A stretch of 64,000 bases of DNA from Peptacetobacter sp900539645 (GCF_047807365.1 NZ_JBLOUI010000006.1:16088-80087), one strand, 5' to 3'; numbered from the stretch's first letter, positions 1 through 8,951 are shown. Translations and numbers: made by a program. Notes: generated by a model not told the origin, from the sequence alone.

Positions 1-2
1 GC

Positions 3-341
3 TCAACAAAAGCATCTTCTTCAAAATCCACTTCAAAAGATTCTGGAGAAAAACAAAGCTTAGGTAAATGTCCTGTATGTGGTTCTAACGTATATGAATA
101 TGAAAAAGGATTCTTCTGTGAAAACTACAAAGAATGTAGATATGGAATTTGGAACGAAGATCAATGTTTTAAAAAGTTTAAAAAGAAACCTAACAAAACT
201 ATGGTAAAATCACTGCTAAAAAAAGGTGAAGCTAAAGTAAAATCATTTACCGATGCAAGTGGGAATAAGTTTGATGCTATAGTTAAATATCAAAAAAATC
301 CAGCCAATGGAGCTTATGGTTGGATAATAGAAAGAATATAA
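3..341 (+). CDS. topB: DNA topoisomerase III, C-terminal end (partial)
   Basis: This is the open 3' end of a gene whose start lies before the window. The 112 visible codons have a Ser/Lys-rich linker and then a zinc-ribbon-like repeat with CPVC, a second Cys pair (FFCENYKEC) and a basic Lys-rich end with TMVKSLLKKGEAKVKSF. This arrangement matches the C-terminal tail of clostridial type IA topoisomerase III, which relaxes and decatenates DNA. The catalytic domains are outside the window, so the assignment rests on the tail alone. A bidirectional terminator follows directly. It is convergent with the next gene. Confidence 0.65.
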   Translation, partial: STKASSSKSTSKDSGEKQSLGKCPVCGSNVYEYEKGFFCENYKECRYGIWNEDQCFKKFKKKPNKTMVKSLLKKGEAKVKSFTDASGNKFDAIVKYQKNPANGAYGWIIERI

Positions 342-354
342 TTATAATAACAAA

Positions 355-388
355 CCAAAGGCGATTGAAATCTCTCAATCGCCTTTTA
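355..388. terminator. bidirectional Rho-independent terminator
   Basis: The stem pairs AAAGGCGATTGA (357-368) with its complement at 375-386 around a 6-nt loop, with A and T runs on the two sides. It separates the convergent topB end and the PIG-L gene, whose stop codon begins at 390. Confidence 0.85.
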
Positions 389-389
389 T

Positions 390-1184
390 TTAGTAAATAC
401 TTAATACTGATGTATAGTCAGGATCTTTATATAAATGATCGAAGTATGAGTGGGCAGAGGTATATCCTATTCCCAATTTTCCTCTATTTTCATCTATAAC
501 CTTGTACTGATCCATAGCTTTTTTAGCTCTATCTCTTTCAGCTTCAGTTTCTGATTTATAGTATTCTCTTTTGTCTTCTGGTATATATTTTATGTATTTT
601 GGTTTCATAAAATATCTAGCATCCTTTATTTTGTGCTCATCGCTAAGTCTTTTCAAAACTTCTCCATTTTTTCTGTGCATTATATGATCATCGTATTTAT
701 AATGATGTGCCACATGTGTAACACTTCCAAGTTCATTTTCAAATTTCAGCATAGTCTTTTCCATAAGTTCATAATGAGTTCCAGATTTATTATCATCATC
801 TGCAAGTATTATTATATTCTTTTCTTTAACACCAAGTTCAAATAAAGCTGCTTTGAATTCATTATTTCTAAGTGTTTCTTTTTCTTTTCTAGAAAGTCCT
901 TTAAATCTAGGATTTCTTGCAAAAACATTTACACCTGAACCATCTGAAACTAGTACAACATATACATTGTCAGCTCCACGCTCTTCTATTGCCTTTGTAA
1001 TTGCACTAACTCCCCATAAAATTTCATCATCTTGATGTTGTGGATAAAATACAACATGTTGTTTAAAGCTTTTGTTTGTTATTTTATCAATTATATTATC
1101 TTGAGCACCTAAAGCTGTATTCGCTATTCCTAAAAACAAAATTGAAAGCATACTAATAATTATTTTTATTTTTTTATTTTTCAT
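390..1184 (-). CDS. secreted PIG-L/LmbE-family deacetylase
   Basis: A 264-residue protein with an N-terminal signal peptide (basic KNKKIK, hydrophobic core, probable cleavage near ALGA). The mature part opens with the family signature: HVVFYPQHQDDEIL gives the PxHxDDE zinc-binding motif, and HHYKYDDH further on supplies the later histidines. PIG-L/LmbE enzymes remove N-acetyl groups from GlcNAc-type substrates; here the substrate is unknown, and export points to a cell-surface or environmental sugar. It starts at ATG 1184 with GAGGTG upstream. It appears to be monocistronic and ends at the bidirectional terminator shared with topB. Confidence 0.8.
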   Translation of the reverse strand: MKNKKIKIIISMLSILFLGIANTALGAQDNIIDKITNKSFKQHVVFYPQHQDDEILWGVSAITKAIEERGADNVYVVLVSDGSGVNVFARNPRFKGLSRKEKETLRNNEFKAALFELGVKEKNIIILADDDNKSGTHYELMEKTMLKFENELGSVTHVAHHYKYDDHIMHRKNGEVLKRLSDEHKIKDARYFMKPKYIKYIPEDKREYYKSETEAERDRAKKAMDQYKVIDENRGKLGIGYTSAHSYFDHLYKDPDYTSVLSIY

Positions 1185-1412
1185 ATTATCACCTCTAGTA
1201 TTCTTTATTTTGTAAACAAGTTATTACTTTGATTTTGCATATATTAACATACTTCATTATTTAATGCTAGGATATGGCTAATCTTGTTATAATTTGTCAT
1301 AGTTTAAGGTGATTTTTTAATAAATTAAATCAATTTTGTATTATTATTTAAATTTTATATGAATTATTATATTAAAATATAACAATTTTGTATTTTTTAA
1401 AACTAATTTTCT

Positions 1413-1889
1413 TTAAGATATAGCTATTCTCTTCACCTTATTCCAAACTTTTTTGTATCTTGGCTCTACAGTTTCTTTCATAGCACATATTTTATCTGCC
1501 ATACAAACTAACCAACCTTCTTTTGTTTTTGGCGGAACTGGTGTCAGTGGAAACATATGCTTCTTAATTATATCTTCTTCTATTTCTGAAATATCAAAAT
1601 CTCTCATAGCATTTTTTAAAGATTTCATTGGATGGAAAAATCCATGCCACTTGTGACTATCATCCTTTTCATGCCAATCGTATAAAAAATAATCGTGAAG
1701 CAACGCACCTCTGATAAGTGCTTCTTCGTCTACATCTATATTAAATTTCTCAGCAAGTTCTAAACTCTTTTTAGCAACTAATATACTATGCTCATATACA
1801 GAAACATCTCCATGCTGAATGAAATTTTTAGTTTCTTTAAATCTACCTTTTTCTTCTAATATTTGTATCATGTCGTTTATTTTTTCCAT
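1413..1889 (-). CDS. HD-domain hydrolase
   Basis: About 158 residues with the metal-binding HD pattern: an N-terminal His (EHSIL), LLHDYFLYDWHE for the HD pair, a later His and ADKICAM for the final Asp. The family contains phosphohydrolases of nucleotides or related phosphates; the substrate is not evident. I place the start at ATG 1889, because AAAGGGGG (1897-1904) sits 7 nt upstream. The more upstream in-frame ATGs overlap or precede that ribosome site. The gene stands alone in an AT-rich setting. Confidence 0.75.
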   Translation of the reverse strand: MEKINDMIQILEEKGRFKETKNFIQHGDVSVYEHSILVAKKSLELAEKFNIDVDEEALIRGALLHDYFLYDWHEKDDSHKWHGFFHPMKSLKNAMRDFDISEIEEDIIKKHMFPLTPVPPKTKEGWLVCMADKICAMKETVEPRYKKVWNKVKRIAIS

Positions 1890-1999
1890 AAGCATGCCCC
1901 CTTTGTTCATACTTATATTAACACTTTTTCCTTAATTAGTTCTAAAGTTTTTATAAAAAATAATTAATTATTGTAAACTTATTTCGAATTATTTTCTAA

Positions 2000-2142
2000 T
2001 TATTTTTCATCTACTTCTTTTTCTTGTTCTAGCTTTTCTTTATCTAATTTTGCATAATACTCTTTAGCTTCCCTATCTGCTTTTTTAACTTTTTCAACTA
2101 CATCATCTTTATAAATATCAGTAGTTGTTATTATTTTTTTTC
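2000..2142 (-). pseudogene. C-terminal gene remnant, charged tail without start
   Basis: The stretch between the HD gene start (1889) and the next terminator has no intact gene. On the minus strand an open frame of about 45 codons ends at 2000. It encodes a highly charged helical tail (DDVVEKVKKADREAKEYYAKLDKEKLEQ). It has no ATG, GTG or TTG in frame before an upstream TAG, and passes through a run of eight A residues, a common slippage point. I read it as the decayed end of an unrecognised gene. The rest, 2143-2250, is AT-rich with nothing I can identify. Confidence 0.3.
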
Positions 2143-2250
2143 GAAATATACCACACTATTTACAACATATATAATAAATACATAACAAATAATAATACAT
2201 CATATTATTATCATTCATTTTTTCTTAATATATTCATAAACCTCAAATAT

Positions 2251-2292
2251 AAAAAGCACAGAAAACTATACTACAGTATAATCTTCTGTGCT
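2251..2292 (-). terminator. Rho-independent terminator
   Basis: AGCACAGAA (2255-2263) pairs with TTCTGTGCT (2284-2292). On the minus strand the hairpin is followed by TTTTTATAT. It ends the transcript of the zinc-finger/pRiA4b-like gene. Confidence 0.75.
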
Positions 2293-2298
2293 AATCTT

Positions 2299-4188
2299 TT
2301 ACATCTTATCTATAGATAACTCTTTTTTTAATTTCAACTTAATTCCAGATATCCTACAAATTTCTCTAAGTGCAACCTCTAAAATAGCATTTGAAACATG
2401 TACTTCTTTTGGTCTTTTAGAAAATATCTGATGAATAAATTTATCTGCTATTGACTTAATTATATTATCAGATGGACTCATATATATTTCATCCTCTATT
2501 TTTTTATTATTTCCAAATACAAAAGCTATAGAAATTGTATATTTATTATAAGTTCTATCATAATAAAGCTCATTTGGAACAAATATTTTCAATTCTAGAA
2601 TTCCTTTGTGTTCGTTTATACCTTCTAAGAGCATTATATCCTTTTTATCTTCTATCTTTATTTCTTCAAATACATAATCCTCTATTAAAAGTGGTTTAAA
2701 CCTAGATTCACCTATACTTCCATCTTCTTTCAATTCAACATAAAATATTTCATCTAAAAGAAGAGAAAACTTTTTATCAGATTTTTCATATACTTCTAGA
2801 GCTCTTTCTAAAATTTTAAAGTTTTCAATAGTAGAAGATACTTCTTCTTTATTTAATGTCATAAAATCGAATCCTGGTTCATCTTTTACAAAGTTTAACC
2901 AATTTCCTCTTCCTCTATATTTATAACCTAATTCTTTTATAATTTTTCTTTGAGTTTCTTTTAAATCCTCTCTATCATCCCAATAACAAGCTATTTTATT
3001 CTGTGAATATATTACATAATCTAATGGTATATTTAGTTTTTTATATTCATATTCTCCAAGAAGTGAATTAAAGGCTTCTTCTCCTTCAAACATTTCTATT
3101 CCTTTCACCATTTCCATAAATCCTCTTATTCTATAATATAATACATCTTCAGAGAATTCCCTTTTAACAGCTATTATATGATTGGTCATTATATTTTCCC
3201 AAGGTTTTAATTGACCTATTCTTGTAGCAATTTCATAAAGTTCACGCCATTGTTCTATTGTCGCTTTTTCATAATTTCTCTTTTTGGGTGTAATATTGCT
3301 CCAAACATACTCTAATAATATTTGTTTATAACGTCTACCTTTAGCGTCTACCTTATATTCATTTTTTTCAGATTCTACAAATTCAGATTTAGATAATTCT
3401 TCATTAGAAACTTTTTTAATTTTATTTGCATCATCTACTACATCTGGCTCAAACTGCTCTGGATAAATATTACTTCCTTCATACGCACAAACTCCCATTC
3501 TAGGAGAATTACAAATTGGTAGTACATATTCTGGAATATCTTCTCCATTTTCTAAGCATTCATCACACCAAAAAATATTATTATCAAACGATATACCTTC
3601 TGGTGTTATCCATTTTGCTTTGTTTTTTCTGCAATTTTGACATATAAATTGAGGAGGATTATTTCTTGATAAAATTTCTACATCATTATCTAACTTTTTC
3701 CCTCCAACCCTATGTCTATCTACTTTTAAAGTTAATTCTGTAGTTGAACCATAGTCGTATTCATATTTAAATTTTTGACCTACTTCAAGAGCATCTTTTA
3801 ATTTATAATCCATGCTTTTTACTTGTGTTCTTCCAAAAATACTTGCTAGAAAATCATCATCACTACAAAATTCATCATTAGGAATAATATCATAATTTAT
3901 ATTACCTACTATAAATGAGCTCAAATGACCGCAACATTCAACCCAAATATCTCTTATAAAGCTATCTAATTCTCTTAAAGTTGCTTTTTCATTTATCTCT
4001 ATAATTATCCAATAATCTTTGTCGTATTTGTCTGAAATAGATATTTGAAAATATCCTTGCTTACTTCTTTTATTTTCTTCTTTAAAACTTTCTTCTCTCT
4101 TTTTACAAGTGTCCAAATGACGCAACATTCCACCTTTAGTGTATTCTTTTCCACAATACTTACAAAATCCTTTACTTTTTTCAGACAT
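2299..4188 (-). CDS. zinc-finger / plasmid pRiA4b ORF-3-like protein
   Basis: A 629-residue protein. Residues about 8-30 form a C2HC zinc-finger-like motif (CKYCGKEY, then HLDTC). Residues about 45-165 resemble the plasmid pRiA4b ORF-3/TnpR-like domain (YFQISI, TLRELDSFIRDIW, YEYDYGSTTELTLKV). A second four-cysteine motif (CQNC, then CDEC) follows near 190-220. The C-terminal 350 residues are charged and unrecognised. Molecular function is unknown for this family, which is common on plasmids and in accessory DNA. Gln is mostly CAA here, whereas housekeeping genes in this window use CAG, which hints at acquisition. It is monocistronic, with its own terminator. Confidence 0.65.
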   Translation of the reverse strand: MSEKSKGFCKYCGKEYTKGGMLRHLDTCKKREESFKEENKRSKQGYFQISISDKYDKDYWIIIEINEKATLRELDSFIRDIWVECCGHLSSFIVGNINYDIIPNDEFCSDDDFLASIFGRTQVKSMDYKLKDALEVGQKFKYEYDYGSTTELTLKVDRHRVGGKKLDNDVEILSRNNPPQFICQNCRKNKAKWITPEGISFDNNIFWCDECLENGEDIPEYVLPICNSPRMGVCAYEGSNIYPEQFEPDVVDDANKIKKVSNEELSKSEFVESEKNEYKVDAKGRRYKQILLEYVWSNITPKKRNYEKATIEQWRELYEIATRIGQLKPWENIMTNHIIAVKREFSEDVLYYRIRGFMEMVKGIEMFEGEEAFNSLLGEYEYKKLNIPLDYVIYSQNKIACYWDDREDLKETQRKIIKELGYKYRGRGNWLNFVKDEPGFDFMTLNKEEVSSTIENFKILERALEVYEKSDKKFSLLLDEIFYVELKEDGSIGESRFKPLLIEDYVFEEIKIEDKKDIMLLEGINEHKGILELKIFVPNELYYDRTYNKYTISIAFVFGNNKKIEDEIYMSPSDNIIKSIADKFIHQIFSKRPKEVHVSNAILEVALREICRISGIKLKLKKELSIDKM

Positions 4189-4247
4189 AGAATCATCCTC
4201 TTTTCTATTTTCAATTTAACTTCTTACTCGAATTTTATCATATTTTA

Positions 4248-4290
4248 AAAAAAGTGTGTAGCTAGAAAATTAGCTACACACTTTTTTTAT
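4248..4290 (-). terminator. Rho-independent terminator (copy 1 of a repeated hairpin)
   Basis: GTGTGTAGCTA pairs with TAGCTACACAC around loop GAAAAT, with A7 and T7 flanks (core 4251-4284). It ends the transcript of the small membrane protein. The same hairpin recurs at 6215-6256 with one base changed. Confidence 0.85.
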
Positions 4291-4301
4291 CTACTATTTA
4301 A

Positions 4302-4718
4302 TTATTTATTTTTTGTGAATAGAACACTTATTAATGTTTTTAGTATTTGCAGTAATGCTGCACATCCTATAAGCGGACTTATAAGATAAAATGCTGTGTA
4401 CGTGTCTTTTGAGTTTAGGATTGTAAACCCACAGTATAGTACTGTCATTAACAACGTAAGAACAATCATTGATATTTTTACATTCTTCTTTCTAATAAAA
4501 TATAAAATTATTGTTATTAAAGTTAACAAAACAATTATCCCAACAGCCATGCTCTTCATACTCTGTAAATTACTATACTGCTCTTCTATCATCATATTTT
4601 TATACATAACAAATCTAGCCATCCCCATTTTTCTAGGTGTAAAATAATTTACAAGATACGCTCCTACTAAAAATGCTATCTCTAATAAATTTACTATCCA
4701 ATATATTACTTTATTCAT
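4302..4718 (-). CDS. small integral membrane protein, unknown function
   Basis: 138 residues with about four predicted transmembrane segments (near residues 5-25, 57-75, 82-100 and 112-132) and a short basic tail. I do not recognise the family. Its ATG lies 2 nt after the stop codon of the upstream rhodanese lipoprotein and has no clear ribosome site of its own. It is therefore probably translated by coupling and works with the rhodanese at the membrane; that functional link is an inference from position. Confidence 0.6.
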   Translation of the reverse strand: MNKVIYWIVNLLEIAFLVGAYLVNYFTPRKMGMARFVMYKNMMIEEQYSNLQSMKSMAVGIIVLLTLITIILYFIRKKNVKISMIVLTLLMTVLYCGFTILNSKDTYTAFYLISPLIGCAALLQILKTLISVLFTKNK

Positions 4719-4720
4719 TA

Positions 4721-5782
4721 TTATTTCGCTGCCTTATCGTTTGATAATTCTCCAACTGTTGTATAAACACAATCATCACTAGCTGGATCTCCTACCTGAA
4801 CAGGGTTGCTGTCATCCATCTGCCATTCATTCCATCCACCATCGAATACAGTCATGTTTGTCATTCCATTTTCATAGCATATTAACCATGGTACACAAGC
4901 TCTCCAACCAGTTCCACAGTAGAATGAAAGTTCGTTATCTGTAGTGAAATCACAGTCAGACCATAATTCTTTCATCTGATCCATATTTATGCAAGTTCCA
5001 TCTTCATTAAGATAATCATTCATATTGTATGGATCTGTTCCAGCATGTCCCCAAACCGCTCCTTTTGGTTCAGCTGCTTTATTTATATAGCTATATCCAC
5101 TAGTTTTTCCTAAGAATTCATCTTTACTTCTTATACTTACTAGTTTGAAATTATCATCATTTTCTAATTTATCTTTAGCATCTTCTATAGATAACTGATA
5201 TTCTGGATGTGCTGGTATTTTTGTTCCAAAGTCTTCAGCTTTTTTAGCTTCAACTACCTCTGTTTCTGTTTTATATCCAGCTTTTTCCCAAGCTTTTATT
5301 CCACCATTTAATACTTTAACATTATCTACTCCTGCCCAAAGATAAGCAAATGCAACTCTTGAAGTCGCTGATATATCATCTCCGTAAAGTATAACTGTCG
5401 TATCTTTTGTTATCCCATTATCTAATATACCTTTTTCCATTTTTTCTGGTGATACTAAGTTCCATACAGGCCCTTCTTCTACACTATCTGTGTTTATATG
5501 TATAGCTCCAGGTATATGACCTTTTGTGTAACTAGGACTATCTTTATAAGTTCCCCAAGATACTTCACCTACAATATATTTTTCAGATTCTTTCTGGTTT
5601 CCATCTATAACACTCTGAACCCACTCAGGTGTTACAAATACAGTTTTAGTGTCAACTGCTTCAGCTGTTACTTTTTCTGTATTAGTATCAGCTTCTTTTG
5701 ATTCTTCTTTTGATGAGCAACCAGTAAGCACACCAAGAGAAAGAACCGCTGTTAGTAAAAGACTAACTAATTTCTTATTCAT
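4721..5782 (-). CDS. exported tandem-rhodanese lipoprotein (sulfurtransferase)
   Basis: 353 residues. A lipoprotein signal ends in LTGC with Cys22 as the lipidated residue. Two rhodanese domains follow. The first has a non-catalytic active-site loop (VILYGDDISATSR). The second carries the catalytic loop CGTGWRA with Cys near residue 289. Rhodaneses transfer sulfane sulfur from thiosulfate or similar donors to a thiophilic acceptor; this one acts outside the membrane. It starts at ATG 5782 after AAGGAGG. It is co-transcribed with the membrane protein just downstream. The ATAG-T7-CTAT motif lies about 95 bp upstream. It parallels the selenocysteine rhodanese at 21290. Confidence 0.85.
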   Translation of the reverse strand: MNKKLVSLLLTAVLSLGVLTGCSSKEESKEADTNTEKVTAEAVDTKTVFVTPEWVQSVIDGNQKESEKYIVGEVSWGTYKDSPSYTKGHIPGAIHINTDSVEEGPVWNLVSPEKMEKGILDNGITKDTTVILYGDDISATSRVAFAYLWAGVDNVKVLNGGIKAWEKAGYKTETEVVEAKKAEDFGTKIPAHPEYQLSIEDAKDKLENDDNFKLVSIRSKDEFLGKTSGYSYINKAAEPKGAVWGHAGTDPYNMNDYLNEDGTCINMDQMKELWSDCDFTTDNELSFYCGTGWRACVPWLICYENGMTNMTVFDGGWNEWQMDDSNPVQVGDPASDDCVYTTVGELSNDKAAK

Positions 5783-5875
5783 ATTAAATTCCTCCTTTTT
5801 AATATTTTCATTTTTATTTTATTATCTTAACTTTATTAGGTCAAATATTAAATTTCTATTTTATACAGATTTTAT

Positions 5876-5890
5876 ATAGTTTTTTTCTAT
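5876..5890. promoter_or_regulatory. ATAG-T7-CTAT motif, copy 1
   Basis: ATAGTTTTTTTCTAT, with arms ATAG and CTAT around seven T. It overlaps a perfect palindrome, CTATACTAGTATAG, at 5887-5900. It lies about 95 bp upstream of the rhodanese lipoprotein. The same 15 bases occur at 14085 and 22384. A candidate operator for an unknown regulator. Confidence 0.4.
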
Positions 5891-6007
5891 ACTAGTATAG
5901 TTAATCTTTATAAGTGTTATCAATTATTAAATAAATACATCAAGCCTAGATATTCATTTATAGCATAATTAAATATATAATATTTTAATAAATTGGGAGG
6001 AATTAAA

Positions 6008-6209
6008 ATGAAATATAGAAAAGCTACACTAGATGATATTAAATCTTTATCTGAAATACGAAAAAAACAATTAATCGATGAAGGTAGTTCACCAGATAAA
6101 GATATAAATCAAAATCTTTTTGTCTGCTTCAAAAATGGAAAAAACTGTCTATTTAAAATTTGGTTTTAAAGAGTCTGATGAATGGCTTCAAATGGATACA
6201 TTTAAATAA
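6008..6209 (+). pseudogene. GNAT acetyltransferase remnant (internal deletion)
   Basis: An ATG at 6008 with GGGAGG upstream opens a GNAT-like N-terminus (MKYRKATLDDIKSLSEIRKKQ) that ends early at TAA 6167-6169. Another frame entering near 6127 reads KTVYLKFGFKESDEWLQM and stops at 6207-6209, which is the typical GNAT C-terminus. The central acetyl-CoA-binding part is missing and the two ends are in different frames. This is a deletion relic of an N-acetyltransferase that retains its ribosome site and terminator. Confidence 0.75.
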
Positions 6210-6214
6210 ATTAT

Positions 6215-6256
6215 AAAAAAGTGTGTAGCTAGAAAATTAGCTGCACACTTTTTTTA
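6215..6256. terminator. bidirectional terminator (copy 2 of a repeated hairpin)
   Basis: GTGTGTAGCTA (6221-6231) pairs with TAGCTGCACAC (6238-6248) around loop GAAAAT, with A and T runs outside. It differs from the hairpin at 4248-4290 by one stem base, giving a G-U pair. It lies between the GNAT remnant and ddh. Confidence 0.85.
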
Positions 6257-6262
6257 TTTTAA

Positions 6263-7246
6263 TTATAACATTTTTGCTCTTAATTCTTCATTTGATAATG
6301 GATGTAAATAACTTGGCGCTACATCAAATGGAGTTTTGCATCCTTTCATACCTTCCTGATTCATACGGTATGCTGCTCTAGCATAAGCAACTAACACACT
6401 TGAAGTGAATTCTGGGTTAGAGTCAAGCTGTAAGCTGTATTCTATAACATGTTTATTTTCATTTTCCCATCCAGTTTTACCACTGTATATTACAAATCCA
6501 CCATGAGGTATTCCACCATGTTCTCTCTGAAGTGTTTCTTCATCTATGAAATGTACTGTTGTATCATATTCATCGAAATAGTTAGGCATTGTAACTATTT
6601 CTTCTCTAATTCTATCTAAATCTGCACCTTCTTCTGCTACAGCAAATACTTCTCTTGTATGTTTCTGACGAGTAGTTAGGGTTGGATTAGCTCCACTTCT
6701 AACTGCATCTAATGCTTCTGGTACAGGTATTGTGTACTGTCTAGCATCTTTTATCCCTTCAACACGTCTTACTGCATCACTATGTCCCTGGCTAACACCT
6801 TTTCCCCAGAATGTATATGCTTCTCCTTCTGGTAATATTGCACTAGCGTAAACACGATTTAATGAGAACATACCTGGATCCCAACCAGTTGATATAACTG
6901 CTATTTTATTTGATTCTTTACATTCTGCATCAACTGCTGCAAAATGTTCTGGTATTCTTGCATGTGTGTCAAAACTATCAACTACATTGAAGTATTTAGC
7001 AAACTCTTTAGTCTGTTCTGGTAAATCTTTTGCACTTCCTCCGCATAATACCATAACATCTATATCATCTTTCATATTTACTGCATCTTCCATTTTATAT
7101 ACAGGAATATTTGCATCATGTGGATGTATGCTACTTGGATCTCTTCTTGAGAATATTCCTACTATTTCCATATCTTTTGTTTTACTTACGGCTGATTCTA
7201 CACCTCTCCCAAGGTTTCCATAGCCAACTATTCCAACTCTTATCAT
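6263..7246 (-). CDS. ddh: meso-diaminopimelate dehydrogenase
   Basis: 327 residues, the usual length of the family. The N-terminus has the Rossmann NADPH-binding loop (GIVGYGNLGRGVE). The substrate domain has the family stretches STGWDPGMFSLNR, FWGKGVSQGHSDAVRR and HGGFVIYSGKTG. The enzyme (EC 1.4.1.16) reductively aminates tetrahydrodipicolinate directly to meso-DAP, a one-step route to peptidoglycan and lysine precursor. It starts at ATG 7246 after GGAGG. It is monocistronic and ends at the repeated hairpin terminator. Confidence 0.95.
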   Translation of the reverse strand: MIRVGIVGYGNLGRGVESAVSKTKDMEIVGIFSRRDPSSIHPHDANIPVYKMEDAVNMKDDIDVMVLCGGSAKDLPEQTKEFAKYFNVVDSFDTHARIPEHFAAVDAECKESNKIAVISTGWDPGMFSLNRVYASAILPEGEAYTFWGKGVSQGHSDAVRRVEGIKDARQYTIPVPEALDAVRSGANPTLTTRQKHTREVFAVAEEGADLDRIREEIVTMPNYFDEYDTTVHFIDEETLQREHGGIPHGGFVIYSGKTGWENENKHVIEYSLQLDSNPEFTSSVLVAYARAAYRMNQEGMKGCKTPFDVAPSYLHPLSNEELRAKML

Positions 7247-7406
7247 AGTTAAACCTCCATCGTTTATAAAATATAGTATAATAATATCATTAATTCTTTT
7301 TGTTTGTATATATATTTTTTTAAAAATTTTGAAACTATTATGAGCAAATTTTTCAATTTTTTCGCAAATATTTAATACCCTTCAACTTCTTCTTTCAAAC
7401 ATATAA

Positions 7407-7441
7407 AAAGACAACTAATATTTTTAACTAGTTGTCTTTAT
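7407..7441 (-). terminator. Rho-independent terminator
   Basis: AAAGACAACTA (7407-7417) pairs with TAGTTGTCTTT (7429-7439), with a T-rich tail on the minus strand. It ends the HTH-VWA transcript. Confidence 0.75.
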
Positions 7442-7454
7442 ATTCTATAATTAT

Positions 7455-8099
7455 TTATTTTCTATCTTTTAAATCTTTTTCAATATTTCTTTTCCAATCA
7501 CCACTTAATTTTTCATCGCAGCATCTCATCATTTTAACAGCATCAGAAACTGCCTCATAGTTTAATTCTATTCCTTTTTCGTCACAACAAAACTCAACTG
7601 CATAATCTTCTTCAATTCCAAGATTTTTAGCCTCACCTATTGCATCTATATTCGCACCTAAGAAAAGAAACTCCCAATTATTTTCTTCTTTAGCTCTTTC
7701 AATTAATCTTTTAACATCATGATATCTGTATTTTTCACTGGCATTTTCAAGTCCATCTGTCATAATAACGAAAACAGTTTTTTCAGGAATATCTTCTTTT
7801 CTTGCATATTTGTGAATATTTCTTATATGTTTTATAGACTCTCCAACAGCATCCAAAAGTGCTGTACAACTCATACAAACATAATCTTCCTCTGTAAGTT
7901 CTTTAACTTTATTTATATCAACTCTATCCAAAACCACATCTTGATTATCATTAAAAAATACAACAGATATAAGAGCATCTCCTTCTTCTTTTTTATGCTT
8001 CTTTATAAGTGAATTAAATCCACCTATTGTATCACTCTCTAATCCGCTCATAGATCCTGATTTATCAATTATAAATACTAGTTCAGTCAAATTTTTCAT
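7455..8099 (-). CDS. von Willebrand factor A (VWA) domain protein
   Basis: About 214 residues forming one VWA domain. The metal-site (MIDAS) motif is DKSGSM at residues 12-17, with the later Thr (CTALLDAVGESI) and Asp (VIMTDGLENAS). Such domains bind metal and mediate protein contacts. There is no signal peptide or membrane segment, so it is cytoplasmic. I choose ATG 8099, because GGGAG lies about 8 nt upstream; an earlier ATG at 8114 overlaps that site. It lies 140-150 bp downstream of an HTH protein on the same strand and the two probably act together. Function is unknown. Confidence 0.75.
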   Translation of the reverse strand: MKNLTELVFIIDKSGSMSGLESDTIGGFNSLIKKHKKEEGDALISVVFFNDNQDVVLDRVDINKVKELTEEDYVCMSCTALLDAVGESIKHIRNIHKYARKEDIPEKTVFVIMTDGLENASEKYRYHDVKRLIERAKEENNWEFLFLGANIDAIGEAKNLGIEEDYAVEFCCDEKGIELNYEAVSDAVKMMRCCDEKLSGDWKRNIEKDLKDRK

Positions 8100-8251
8100 A
8101 CCATCATCTCCCATTTATATTTTTTCTCTATATTCACAGTATAGAATATTTCAAAATACAAATGGTCGCACAATAGGTGACAATTAAAAATCGACCTATA
8201 TATTATAAATCTAACAAGATATTCAATCAATCTAATAATCTATTCTTTAAT

Positions 8252-8809
8252 CTAACATCCTATTAAATTTTCTCCAAAATCATATAAAATATCATTTACT
8301 TCTAATACATCATATATTTTATTTTCTATACAATACTCAATTATAATATCAAATCTGCTACTATGTGTTAACTTATACCCAGCCTTCCCAATAAAATCAT
8401 CTGTTTCATCCAAATCTAATTCAAAAGCTAATGCAAATGCAATTGCAGTTATTTTGCTAGGCCTATAATCTGGATTATTCTTTATCTTTGAAAAATGCTT
8501 TCTATCTATATTCGCCTTTCTATAAACATCTGATGTCTTAAGATTTCTTTTTTCTATAATAAAAAGAAGCTCCTCAGAAAAAGATTTCTCTAACTGTTGC
8601 TCCAAATCATATTCAGATATTTTTCTTCTATGCTTCAGAAAATCTGGCATCTCACAAACTTTTACATCCTCATCAATTTGCAAACACTTTTCCTCTAATG
8701 GCAAAGAACTTATACCAACATCATTAAATAATATATCTTGATCTACATATCTATCTTTTATATATTTACTAATATCATCAAAAAGTTTACTACTTATTCT
8801 TTCATTCAT
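8252..8809 (-). CDS. helix-turn-helix protein paired with the VWA gene
   Basis: 185 residues. The central part (about 85-150) looks like an XRE/Cro-type helix-turn-helix: LLFIIEKRNLKTSDVYRKANIDRKHFSKI, followed by helices rich in Ala and Leu. The N-terminal 80 residues are charged and the C-terminal tail is unrecognised. It starts at ATG 8809 after AAGGTGAT. This type of HTH protein is often found beside VWA proteins in Firmicutes. I recall that as a recurrent pair, but no mechanism is known to me. Gln codons are mixed, unlike the CAG-biased housekeeping genes. Confidence 0.6.
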   Translation of the reverse strand: MNERISSKLFDDISKYIKDRYVDQDILFNDVGISSLPLEEKCLQIDEDVKVCEMPDFLKHRRKISEYDLEQQLEKSFSEELLFIIEKRNLKTSDVYRKANIDRKHFSKIKNNPDYRPSKITAIAFALAFELDLDETDDFIGKAGYKLTHSSRFDIIIEYCIENKIYDVLEVNDILYDFGENLIGC

Positions 8810-8951
8810 ATGATCACCTTCAAACTAAATAAAATCATTACTAATTACATTTTATATATAATAAAGAAAATAATCAAAATTTTTCTTATAAAAGAGGATT
8901 TTTGATAAAAATATAGAAATTCTTATTAAAGGAATTAAGGAGGGATATACT

